A stretch of DNA of 64,000 nucleotides from Hemicentrotus pulcherrimus (taxonomy: Eukaryota; Echinodermata; Echinoidea; Camarodonta; Strongylocentrotidae): assembly GCA_003118195.1 (NCBI GenBank), contig BEXV01000260.1:212567-276566 (forward strand), in the 5' to 3' direction. The notes below the pieces were generated by a model, which saw only the letters and a list, made by a program, of their open reading frames with translations, did not search any database and was not told where the DNA came from. Within the stretch, counting starts at the first letter, position 1. Each line of letters opens with the position of its first letter. The translations under genes were made by a program, and so were the position numbers. Positions 49,751-61,844 of the stretch are shown piece after piece.

Positions 49751-50164
49751 GACTTTATTTCCATAACAATATATTAAATAACATATATTATGTGTTTATT
49801 AGTAGGAATATATATCGCATCAAATCTCTGTTTCTTTACGAGATAAGTCACTAAAGATATTTTGCGAGCACGATTGCCATTAAACGATCATTGATCGCAA
49901 TTCAGGCAACATGTATCTATTATCTGTGTACTAGATATTATAGTTCGAGAACAATCGAATTTGTGAAAGGTGAAAAGTTAAGAATAACCATTAGTGATAT
50001 ATTAACAAAAATTGATAGGAAATTATAAAATAAAATATTATAATTTGATATTTATCGAAAAATAAAGCCGAATAGTAGTTAGCGTTGACGCCAAATTTGA
50101 CACTGCTGGCGCTTTAGCAATATCAAGTAATTTAATTTAATTTAATTTATGAACTGTAAATTAA

Positions 50165-50365
50165 TCTTGATCTAAAGAGACACGAACGAACGAAGGAAGG
50201 AATTAACTCCTGCCAGGTACCCATTTACCTCATCTGGATGGAGAATAACAAAATATAGATTAATGTCTTGCCAAAGGAAATGTAGTGCTTTGGTGGGGGC
50301 TCGAACCGCTGACCACGTGATCTACAATCCAATGACGTGTCAGTGGACCATGACACCTCCTCTTT
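50165..50365 (-). mobile_element. tRNA-derived SINE (minus strand)
   Basis: Read on the minus strand, a tRNA-like head at about 50365-50290 contains box B GGTTCGAGCC (complement at 50298-50307). A body follows with GGTAAATGGGTACCTGGCAG, and the tail ends in GAAT/TTCC/TTCG repeats near 50165-50190. The body sequence differs from the SINE at 28874, so this is a second family. Confidence 0.7.
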
Positions 50366-53300
50366 ATTCAAATATCACGAGCGTAATCTTCGTTTTACTT
50401 CGTAATCTCAACCTTTTAGAAAATTACATGCACACAATAAGTGCACAATGTATCAATGTTTTAAGACTCTTTCAACTTTGAAGGCAAGATTACTTTAAGT
50501 GAAATGAATTAAATAAGCACGTTGTGTTGTACATCCAATTATATCTACACTGCTCTGATTTGCGCCTTTCGGTTACTTTTTATAATTACATTTCAAATCA
50601 ATACGTGCTTAGAAGATACTCTCTTGATGAGAACTCTCACTAAAACATCAGCGTGGATTTATACACTTTTTCTGGGTGCTATAGATTTTTAGCACCTCGT
50701 TTAATATCTTTATTGGCTCTGGATCGAAGCCTTGACTGGATCACGAATAATAAACGGCAGTAAAACCAACAAACCAATACACGGGTGTGAAATATGGCAC
50801 TATTCCTGGCCCTAGCTTGGACTTATCATCGCCTAAACCGTTTCATAGTATTGCATGGAGAGAACAACAATAAATATCGTTAATGTTTCAATAGATCGTC
50901 ATTTCACGCTATTGTGTCAGCCTGGGGAGAGCGCGTTCACTTCATTACACACTTTGAGTTGCGGTTATAATCTCATTATTCGGATACCGTCGATTGAAGA
51001 GCTTCCATAATCCAGACCGTGTTTTAGCAATCGGTGAAGACTATGCCCATCATTGGAGAGGTCTTTCCAATGTGTCTTTTGATTCCGCAAAGAATGGGGC
51101 CAGAGTCACTTCAAAAGCGCCACACAAGCACTATCGGTAAGGCTAACAATAGCTGGAGCCTAGCTAATCAATACCGTAATAGTCCCAGCGCGCCGCGTTA
51201 CAAAGCACGCGAAACACTACCACTTCACAAACCAGAGGACCATCTCAAGAAGAATTCACAACTTGAAATAACCTTTTTTTTATCAAACGCACCCAAGACG
51301 CCATGCGATAAGAAGAGACCAAGGCATAGAAAATCAACAACAACAACAACACCAACAAAAAGAAATGGGAAGAGAGGTGTGCTTGGGAGAGGCTCTCGAC
51401 ACCAAACAATATTATCATTGTGAGAGAAGTTTCTTTGCTTAGTATTGAAAGAATATACAATCGAAGAAGCGCCAAGCAGTCTAGGACCTGCCACCCGCCA
51501 TTAAAACTATGCTTTCTACATACATTCACGGTTACTGAATCTCGTTGAATCTCGTCCACACCAAAGCTCTGTGCCATGGTGTCCCTGACTCCCCCCATTC
51601 AATTTTTCGCATCCTTCCAAAATATCACTCCATCAAATGGCGTCACCATCTTCCATCTTCTTCACAAACATCTCGCAAAACAACACAAACAGACATCAAA
51701 ACAACGTAACTACCCACCGATTCAGTTCCCTCAAAACGTTTCCACTTTAAGCAAAGCCCTATATATCTTTTTAATAGCCTGTTTTGAATCACAAGTCTGT
51801 CTGGGATCGAGGGATAAATGTTTGAGCATCCAGAACCATTTCCGTAAAACGGCACTAAACCAACCGGTGATTATTCGAATCAAATCATAGATTATCTTTA
51901 TTCGTGAAATGTTGGAAATTTTCTTTTCCAAACGTATTATTCAAGACGATGTTCTACATAGGTTTTTATTTGTTTTGTGACGTCCAGTGAATATCTTTTC
52001 TTTACCAGTCAGTATTTTTTGTTAACGTTTTGCAATCAAAGGAAAACAAAATGGTTTCTAGATTGTGGGATAAGTAGGTGTTTCTCGCGATTTTAGATTA
52101 AAATATGGAGCTTGTATGAAATGATATTAAATTATACGCTTTATTCACTGCCTTAAAAGGGCATGTGTTTTACATAAGTTATTCATGGTCGTCTCTCCAT
52201 GTATTCATCACATAACATTTTTTTTCTACTTTTCTGAGGTCATATATTAATATCAATATCATTCGACCAACCTGTAGTTAAATATCTTGAAATAACAATA
52301 AAGGCATTAAAACAAACATCATAATATGCACATGTTTCTTTTTTTTTAAATTCAAGTTAACGTTCGATACAAAAGCCTAAATACATGTTATAATGAGGAT
52401 TTGGACTGGCCTCGTCTCGTAAAATTTACGTAGAAAGGGTGACGGAGCAATTAGCGTAATAGTAAACAATTAAAACAAATAACCTATTTGATTTCCTTTT
52501 CTTAATATTGGCGCCAATAACACTGTTGCCCAAAATGTTGGAATACATATTTGTTATCCCTTTTCATAAAGTGATTGAGAGAAGAACACTTTATCCTTGA
52601 TGGAAAAAGTTTATATCTTCTCACAACTTTTTTGATCAATCTTAAGAATCATCGAAATTATCCAATAAAGTTCTCAGAAGATATAAGAACAAAATACGCC
52701 AACTTTTAGCGCAACAGTGTACTTTGTAGTTAAGTACAGAATTATTCATATATCTTGTAAATTGTTTTATGTTTTTTCGTAACCCAAGAATAAAGAGTGG
52801 ACTTATCAAATTAGGGCCTTCGTTAAATACTGTTAGATATCACATTCTCAAGAAATATAAATCAGAACAAGTACATTTTTCATACTTAAAAAATGACAAG
52901 AAAACTTGGTAAGGGTATGAATAATTTAGTTGTTAACTGTATACATGTACACATACCATGGAATGACCAAAGGCTATATCAGGAAGGTTGGGAAACTTCT
53001 CTGTCATAATGTATGTATGTTGGAGACAGTCTTTGATACACTGCTGGAAGTCTTTTACATTAACTTCCACACCCTTACTACGTCCGAGACCAACTATAAT
53101 GCAAAATTATATGAAGATCAGAGCAACATGATGTATAGTGATGGATATCAAGTGATACACGAGTCTTACTATGATAAACAGCATTTTGGTAATGTCAGAT
53201 AAACATTTAGTAGAATCAATTAAAGAGAAGAGTGGGAAATGGAATCTAGACACTAATAATCTACAAAGAGTAAATATGAAGATAAGATACAGGGTCTAAT

Positions 53301-56300
53301 GAATTTCAAATATTCTTTAGGTCTGACCATATGTCCTGTCTCTTTCAGAATCAATTGAGCCCATGAATTAGAATTCTTGCTGTGTAAGCAAAGATATTGG
53401 TGATGTACCAATGTAATATAGCTATAATGGTACCCTCACTATACTTTATCCCTCCTCCTGCCAGCTCCCCTACCCATTTACAAACTAATCAACATTATAC
53501 AAACAGGTACATCGTATATGTAGAATCTACTGCAAAGGAAATTTTGTAAGTTCAAAATAAAAACAAATCAGTGAAAAGAATGGTCATCTCATAGACATTT
53601 AATTTTAAAATGTAGATAGAGTTATTTTCATTTCATAAATATATTCAAATATCACATTCAGTTTTAGTTAATGCTATATCATACACGCAAGGTTACAAAA
53701 GAGGCAATGTTTAGCAAGATGTTTATATATATCGTCCAATTTTATTGTGCTGTTTCTACCAAGTGGCACATGCTCGTCACCGAACTTTACACAAATCTCG
53801 TTCATACACAACAAATACAAAGAATTCGTCCAATTTAACATAAAATATTTGAGATTGGCAATTCCACATGGGAGGTAACTATATTTTTGCTATAATTTTG
53901 GTTTGGCATGAACTTGTACTATTTTCCCACTGTTGGGACATGTTCTATCGAATGTAAGCAAAACAATCCAATTCTTGCACATTGAAGTTCAAACATCACC
54001 CTAATATCCCTAATGGAATTTACCCACATAATTTGGCATATTTTGTATTTGAACTTGCAAAAAGAAATCTTCTGAATTCTTTAAATTTCAGCGAAAGGAG
54101 TTATCGAAAGATTGCGTTGTGTTTGTTTGTGAAGAAGTAATCGCTACTCACAATTATGTAGGTAAAATCAATTTTAGAGAAAGGAATGACTTTTCCCATG
54201 TAGAATCACCCCGGTACGTTTGTACTTGCGTAGGATAAACTCACTACTAACAATAATCGAGTAACGTGTTCTATCAATATTCAGATCTGTACGAACCTCA
54301 GCGCATAGAGAGTGTAGATGATGTTGAAGTGAATGTTACAAAACGTTCTATAATGCTACTTTGTGACGTTATGCTATTATTCTGTAAACTTTATAGCAAA
54401 TGAGTATCGACAAAACAACAATTAAAAAAAAATTGAACTTCATTATCAGTATCTCACACAGCCGTATTGTTTATAAACTAAGAAGATACATGAACTACAC
54501 TAAAAACCACGTTGTTCAAAACAACGAGAAATAACATTTCAACAATAGAAAATAACAATTTCTTTCTTGGAATGCACTGTAGCCCTATAGTTTACAGTAC
54601 ATCATGGCATTACATTAAAACAAGAGATTTACATTTCCATGAGATTTTTTTTACTCACCAAAGAATAGAACCAGTTTACTTGCTATTGTAAGAAAAGTAA
54701 CTTTTTAGTTGTTGTCTTTACAAGACAGGAATAGCTGAATTTGGTATTTACTAAATCTGTCTTGAGGTGAACTATACTCTTTTATGGCAATCGTTACTCC
54801 GTGAGCCAATGAGATGTCTCTAAGCAACACTTAGTATTAATATTTTAACAGTACATATATCAGTTTTCATATGATCAATTTGTTGGGGGGAATGCCATCT
54901 CCGTCCCTGAAATCTTCTTGATCATAAATCAACATCTGATATAACTGTTTTCCACCACTTTAATACAAAGGCCGCTCATCTTTTTTTTTCAAATGAAAAA
55001 ATACAAGAATGCTTAAGTGGGAAATGACCTTTGAAATTGTTGTAGGTATAAGATACACCGCATGCTTTATGAGCAGTCATGTTCGCATCCGAATATGATA
55101 TATACTAGTTTGACAGAGAAAAAGATGAAATCGCCCACTGTCTTAAACAAAATAATGACGGGCTTTTTTCGATGGTCCCCAATTTTAGGATTAGCGCATT
55201 GTCTTCATTGTGTTTAAGAACAAAGCATGAGGTCTTCGAACTCCGTTCCATTATCTTGATGAGGATATTGTTCATCGGCTCGAAAAAATAATCGAAGAAA
55301 AGCGATACTCATATACTTTGTGTTTCATAGTGAGTCAGAACACTATGTGCCAAATTTGTAAAAATATATGTTACTTTACTCAATCATCATACGTAATAGT
55401 AAAAACCCAAGGATGTTACGTGTATGAAATTTTCTTTACAACGTTACTCATAAAGTTGGATTTTTAAAGCCTGTTTTTATGAAATGATTGTTACAGTGTG
55501 GTTTATTCTTGATATAACAAGTTTATATCATATCAGAACATTGTGTTTATCAATCTTAAGAGTCAGAAATTGATCAATAAAGTTCTGAGATTATTAAGAC
55601 TTCATCCTTTAATGATACATAGTATCGTCACAATCATTTCATGAAAAAGGTATGAAAAAAAAATGATTTCAATTTTATGGTTAAAATTGTTTCAGTATAA
55701 AATTGGTACACATTGAATTACAGTTACATCAACATTTTAACTTTCAATTGGTTAAATTTTACGTAATAATCAAATGCAGTCGTTTTATTCCAAGGCAATT
55801 TCTATGAAATTTGTGTCTATCTGCCTTTGAGAGATTGTTGTAGAAGAACGTGCTTCAACATTGTATCTAAGACTTGTGATGAACAGATAAGACACGAAGT
55901 GTCATATCGAGAACTGGTCTGGAATAATTGCAATACAAAAATCAATACACAGGCGACAGAACATGATTGAACGCATTTACAATGTATAATTCTTTAGTAT
56001 CATTAACAAACCAATACATGCAGTATTATATGAAATACTGAGGGCACATTTTTCATGAATCGCCGTTTCATTTGTAAAGTAATAAATCCAACATTTACAC
56101 AATAAAATACTTCTTTACACACATAAAAAGAAGAAAGATGTCTCTCTGAGATAACTTGCGCGGCTATACCGTAAAATATAGTTCTCAAATATAATACTAA
56201 CAACAAAAAAACCAAAATGGTATAATGCGTATACTTTCCAGTAATGCATGATATCTCTTTATCGCATGTATCACACACTGTATTATATAACAAGTGATTC

Positions 56301-56673
56301 ATATCAAATCAAATACGTTTCACATCCTGTGGTATATCAAATGTACTAATTAATAATATCTACCATTTAAAAAACTCATTTATCAGTTGCAACAGGTAAC
56401 GTGTAAAACCAATATTTATATCAGTTTGCAGTCAAAATAAAGTCAAGCTGTTTCATGAAATCAATTCGTATTTTATGTGCGTCTTTGCATACTGAGGCAA
56501 TATATCGATGGTATCATAAAATGTACATTATTAGTGCAAATACAACTGTTGTTTGGCAAATTGCACAGTCATCAGTTTTAGACACACAAATTAAAATGAT
56601 TATGATCACTGTGAAAATAGAATGTCTTAGACTATATTTTTTCTCATGGTTGTGCAATGTAGCAAAAATGGCG
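50366..56673. other. Intergenic DNA downstream of Dlx, including its 3'UTR
   Basis: Very AT-rich from about 51900 on. The Dlx 3'UTR must begin just left of 56674. Minus-strand AATAAA candidates occur at about 55784-55789 and near 55501, but none can be chosen from sequence alone. A somewhat GC-richer patch at 50930-51240 holds a 129-codon plus-strand frame without recognisable domain. Nothing else is supported. Confidence 0.6.
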
Positions 56674-57372
56674 TTATATATGCGGCGCCATAGGGGTCAC
56701 GCCCTGGTATTGCGTACGTGGATCTAAGTCTTGCCCGTACCAGCTAGGGTACTGTGGGTGAGGGTGGTGGTGATGATGATGATGCGGATAAGGGTGAGGT
56801 GTTGACAAATGTTGGGACGTATGAGAGGGATAATAATTATCTCTCGTAGGGATAGACATGTCCATTCCCGGATGACCACCATTTCCGACGCTAATGACAT
56901 TCCCCGCAATGCTGCTCCCGCTGCTACGTCCCGAGTCGGCGGCCTCCCACCGGACCGCTGACGGCATGCTCGCCGTAACACCGGGGGGACTGAGTGAATG
57001 ATTCATGGTCATGTGATGCTGTTGATTGAGATGGTGCGGTGCATGCTGTGCGGCTTGAGCGAGCGGTGGGGAGGCTTTATGCATGTCAAAATGCCCCATG
57101 GGCGTGGGCGGCTGAAGCTGGTGTTGTGCCGCTTCTTGTGCCTGTGGCGGCTGAAGCTGAGGTGCTGGCTGAGGTTGTTGTTGCTGTTGCCTAGGGTGTG
57201 GCGTTGTAGGGGGTGTCTGGACATCGTGTTGCTGATGTTGCGTCTGACCGGGAGCCTCTGGGTTCATCTCTGGGTGTGAGGAGTTATTATTATTGTTGTT
57301 GTTGTTGGATTGGTTCTGCTGTTTCAATATCTTTTTGTATTTTGATCGCCGATTTTGAAACCATATCTTCAC
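56674..57372 (-). CDS. dlx: Distal-less/Dlx homeobox gene, last coding exon
   Basis: Codes for the C-terminal 232 residues of a Dll/Dlx-class homeodomain transcription factor. It opens with VKIWFQNRRSKYKKIL, homeodomain residues 45-60. RRSKYKK matches the invertebrate Dll form, where vertebrate Dlx proteins usually have KRSKFKK. W48, Q50 and N51 are present. The acceptor is a pyrimidine tract ending CAG (57375-57373) in phase 0, the known Dlx intron position between residues 44 and 45. The tail is low complexity, with N8 (exon residues 23-30), Q5 (62-66) and H7 (197-203), then the SWYGQ motif (210-214), comparable to the C-terminal SWY motif of Dlx5-like proteins. The TAA stop is at 56676-56674. 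Dlx factors bind TAAT-type sites and pattern appendages, nervous system and ectoderm. The first homeodomain exon was not found and must lie beyond 64,000. Confidence 0.93.
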   Translation of the reverse strand: MKIWFQNRRSKYKKILKQQNQSNNNNNNNNSSHPEMNPEAPGQTQHQQHDVQTPPTTPHPRQQQQQPQPAPQLQPPQAQEAAQHQLQPPTPMGHFDMHKASPPLAQAAQHAPHHLNQQHHMTMNHSLSPPGVTASMPSAVRWEAADSGRSSGSSIAGNVISVGNGGHPGMDMSIPTRDNYYPSHTSQHLSTPHPYPHHHHHHHPHPQYPSWYGQDLDPRTQYQGVTPMAPHI

Positions 57373-58770
57373 CTGAGAGAATAGATGAGAAGAGACGAAA
57401 TACAATTATTGGTGGTGTTACTATCGTAATGACCAAATTTTCCCTATTAAAAAGATCATAAGCCTAATACCAACGTATTGTTGAGGTAAAAGTAAACACT
57501 TGGCAACAAATATGGAACCATAAGAAAACATTTAAGCGGTTATTGTTGAATTTATTTTAAACATAAATATTTCATAAGATAAAGACCTTTTAATTAAAAA
57601 AGCATAACATGTGATGCAAATATGGTTTATCAAAATATACAAAATAATGTCCGCTTATTATAAAATAGTATCACATAGCATCTCTTAATATATATTTTTC
57701 GTTATAATGAAAGGATTTTGCAATCCATTTAAAACTAAAAACAATTCATATTTAGACATACTTAGCAAACTTAAAACAAATATCCTCACATGAGGCATAA
57801 ACTTTATCAAAATCAGACAAGCGAAAAAAAAATTTAAATCATTTTATACAGATAAGAATCATTGTTTTAACGTTTAATAAACAAGTATGGCGCAAAACAG
57901 AATCTTGTCATTCATATCAAATTGATGGAGGAACGAACATAATTTGTACAAACGTTGCAAAACACGAGGCAAAGCGAATGCGATAGTTATTAATGTTGAC
58001 AGACGAAGAGAAGCCAAAATCATCGGATGAAAATGGTCATTGGCTATTACCACATGAGTGGTAACAGTGATAGCCTTTTATGTTTTTTGCAAGTCATAAC
58101 ATTATATTCATTAGTGATTCATTATTCCTGATCAATTGATATAGGGTAGTCATTTTCTTGCTATCATGGGGAAATCGAGATGTAGGTTCATATATTAACA
58201 TAATGTGAGCGATGGAAGTTTGAATTTCAACTTACAAATTCAACGTTTTTCTGACTTTTAACATTTCTGCCAATTAATTTACATAGATTTTGAGTATTGA
58301 ACATGTTGATGAATATATTTTGTTACACAAATAGATTTGTGTAGGCTACACAGAATTTAAAAAAAAATGGTATGAATCTTATTTGTCAGGAAGTAAATAC
58401 CTTCCATCTGCAAAAAAACACAATAACAACACGCGGTTATTTTTTTATTATTATCAGCAGTGCACTATAATGGTAAGAACTCATGCCGACATTATCAAAC
58501 AATATAACTATTCTTGACTTTGGTTTAACCGGATGGATACGGTTTCGCTTTAGGATAACACGCAGTTCTCATGAAGAATCCAGCCTGATTGGTCTATAAC
58601 TTAGTATCCAATGGCTTAATGGTCATTTACTGGATTATCACCTAAAACTTGAAGCCGATGTGATATACGTGACCGGCCTATCAACTCATTATGTACTTAT
58701 ATAAAACCGTTACAGCTTCTTCTGAAATGGTTTATATTGGAAAGAACTAATCCTGGAAAATTGGTATACA

Positions 58771-58917
58771 GGGCCCTGTTTCACAGAGCTTTTTATTAAC
58801 AACAACTGCCACATATCTATGACAAATCTACTCACAGCAAATGAAATGCAAGTATTTCAGTAGTTTATAACAATTATCGTATCGTGTTACGGATGACAAG
58901 TTTGTGAAACAGGGCCC
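58771..58917. mobile_element. MITE-like element, 147 bp, with 15-bp perfect TIRs
   Basis: GGGCCCTGTTTCACA at 58771-58785 is answered by the exact inverse at 58903-58917. The AT-rich interior has no coding capacity. GGTAT stands just outside each end (58763-58767 and 58919-58923), a possible imperfect target duplication. Lies in the Dlx intron. Confidence 0.85.
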
Positions 58918-60282
58918 AGGTATTTTCAATCTTCATTAGCTAGGGTGGAGCAAACACGGAGGATTAGGTTGAAAGAATTCTCGTAAAATGAGCAAATCTG
59001 CAGGAAACGATAATTAAGCTTGATTGATCTCCCAAAAAGCAACCATTTTTGCTGAAATCCGGATGTCTTATACTTTCATTGATGTTAAACGGAGGAAACA
59101 ACTCAAGTGAGCCGCCTGAATCCCTACACCAATCAATTTGGTTAAGATAGCTGGTAAAACGTCTCTTTTTGTAGGTTGTAATTCTCACGAAGAACAACTC
59201 ACTTTAAAGGTCCCTGACTAATCATTAACCAAACTGTCAGCTTTCCATTTTTGTTTTGTCTGATATATATTTGATGGTGCAACAAATTATAATTGCAACT
59301 GCATGGAAATCCAACATATCATGATGTTATTATTAATTTTACACTTATGAATAAGATGATAATTAAGTTACATAATTATGCCTGGGTAAACTAATGAAAA
59401 ACTATTGTATCGCAACATTTGTATTGTAACAACGGGGTAAACAATTATTGGTCTCCGCATTGCATTCGGACGCTGATCTGTAACATAATAATAAACTTTC
59501 AAGCAACATAGGACGAGTGAAGTTCAAAAAATGTATGTTGAATTCTTAGGAACTCTGGATCTTAACTTTTGGCAGAAAAATAAATCTACCTTTAATCTTG
59601 ATGTCAAGGACCGCCACAGGAATAGATCATGGAATAATGATAAGAAGAACGCGACGTGCGAGCACCCGTGCATGATTAATACGAAAATTAGCCTCATCCG
59701 AAAACAACAGAATGCTTTCCTATCATCAACAATTGAATAGATTCGTTGTCGCCTGTTTGCCACAAAGAAGTTAGACTTTCTTGGTTTTCTCTCGAAGTCA
59801 ATTGTAAGACTGTAATGATAGGACCGAAGTCAGGTAAATGTGCTACGATTTCCGTCTGCAATGATCTAATGACGCGTATGTAGGTATAGTTGTAGGACAT
59901 GCACATTATCTCATTAAAGGAACAAATCATCCGAGACTTAACAGGTTAATCAAAGCCCAATATCATGAAATCAATATAGTAATTGTGTTAGGAATGGGTA
60001 AGTAGGTAATGGGACAAAAATGATGGGCAGACCGAGATGAAAATGTTATTTATAAGACGGTCCGAATTTAGAAGAAACCCATTCTATTCTCACATTAGGT
60101 ACAGGGTTGATGGAAGAGTACATCATGGAGTTTTTGATAGTGGAATATACTGTGTAAGGGAAAATGAAGTTTTGGAGTGCTCTCTTACACGATGGCAATT
60201 TCTGGGTAAATATATCAGTGACAACTATACGTATAAAGTCTTGTATATTAAATGAGAGACATGAACTATCAACTCATCTATC

Positions 60283-60360
60283 AATAATAATAACAATAGA
60301 GTATATTTATATAGCGCATAATAAATTGTAAATTTCTCTATGCGCTTTACAGTTTTGTAC
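60283..60360. repeat. ATT/AGCGC element fragment
   Basis: (AAT)n followed by TTTATATAGCGC and, 30 bp on, ATGCGCTTTACAG. The same GCGC word pair appears in the foldback at 26712-26796, suggesting a dispersed repeat family. Confidence 0.5.
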
Positions 60361-61173
60361 AATCATAACAAATTGAATATATAAACAACACTAATACTAC
60401 AATAACTAACAAAATAGATAAGCCATTGACAAAAACATATTTATGAAAAAGTAAACCAATTAATGCACATAATAATTACACCTACAAAATTAAATCTATT
60501 AAACATAATTAAATCAATACTTTGTTGTGCATGACTTGGTTTGATTTTTTTTCTCAATGTTTAGATATATTTTAAAGATTTTATACAAAATATAAATTGT
60601 TATTGGGTAATCAACCTTTGCAGGTAATATGCAGATGTTCTACTCTGTATTCTTATTTAAAGTACTTTTGAAAAGGCATTCCTGTCAAACTTATAGGTGA
60701 TTGTAGTTGATTGTTTTAATACTTTGAGAACAAATACGAATAACTCTTACTGAAATTGTAGTCTCTCGTCAAATACTGCACTAATCGTATTAGAAATGAT
60801 AAAATTAGTTGATTGCTAATAAAGTCAATGTATGATTCTAATTCAAACATTGACATAACATTGCATTGGAAAGATTCAAACACAATGATATTCTTTCCTT
60901 TCTAACTAAAAACAAATAAAAATTAACTTTCTTCTATTATTCCTTAATAGATCTTATTCAACTTTGGGCAATTTTTGCACTATTCAGGAGAAATACTTTG
61001 TCAAAAGCGGGCATTCAAAATGCCAAATTTAGGTCCGCCAAATAATGAGAGCATTTTAAGGTATTTAAAATATGCTATCAACAAAATGTCAGTGTATTTG
61101 TGAACATTGAGGCGAGGAACTGCACTATTTTAATTTAAAAATCTAAATGAATATATTTTTATAGTGCTTTGGA

Positions 61174-61211
61174 GTGAGTGTGTGTGTGTGTGTGCGCGCG
61201 TGCGCGTGTGT
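61174..61211. repeat. (GT)n(GC)n microsatellite
   Basis: Alternating purine-pyrimidine run of GT then GC units, the class able to adopt Z-DNA. Confidence 0.95.
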
Positions 61212-61794
61212 ATGGGGTTATCATACAAACTATAGTACTTGAGCAGATTTGTGTGCTATTAATTAATGTGCAATAGTTTTCATATCCGAGATAAACATGT
61301 GAGTACATCTCAGATCCGATCGTCATCTTTATCCATGATGAGTTTTTCTTGCGAGAATTTTTTTTGGAACAATTTGTTGACTAGTTAGCAATCGGTAACC
61401 TTTTCTCCTCAATCATCCTTTTATTTGAAAAAATCCCATACATGTATACGATATTCATGAACTATCAGTACTGATACAAAACCTCGTCGCATCCAATTAC
61501 CACAGCCTGCGGCTTGTTTGCTCTCTCAATTAGAAGCACAATTAGAAGTCAAGATGTCAACAAATAAGGGCTTAACTTCTTCGATCATGATTCAGAAAAC
61601 GAAATGGAGGATAATATCATTTGTCGATTTAGTCACCCCACAATATCATTTTAACAATTATTCCAAATCTATTATCATACTCTCTATTGATTCCCCAAAT
61701 TTGTATAAAAACCCTCGTGCTGGGTTATTCCTTGATTTTGGTATTACTGAAATGCCATAATTATCAAAATAGGAAAGAATGTCACTATATGATT

Positions 61795-61844
61795 TGTGTG
61801 TGTGTATGTGTCTGTGTGTGTGTGGGGGGGAGGGGGAGGGGGGT
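61795..61844. repeat. (GT)n followed by G-rich run
   Basis: GT repeats with two interruptions, then a G-rich purine run. Confidence 0.95.

Noticed and set aside
51034..51423. 129-codon plus-strand open frame
   Set aside because: No recognisable family, a Thr run from an (ACA)n patch, and no neighbouring exon-like signals. Could be a lineage-specific gene but nothing supports it.
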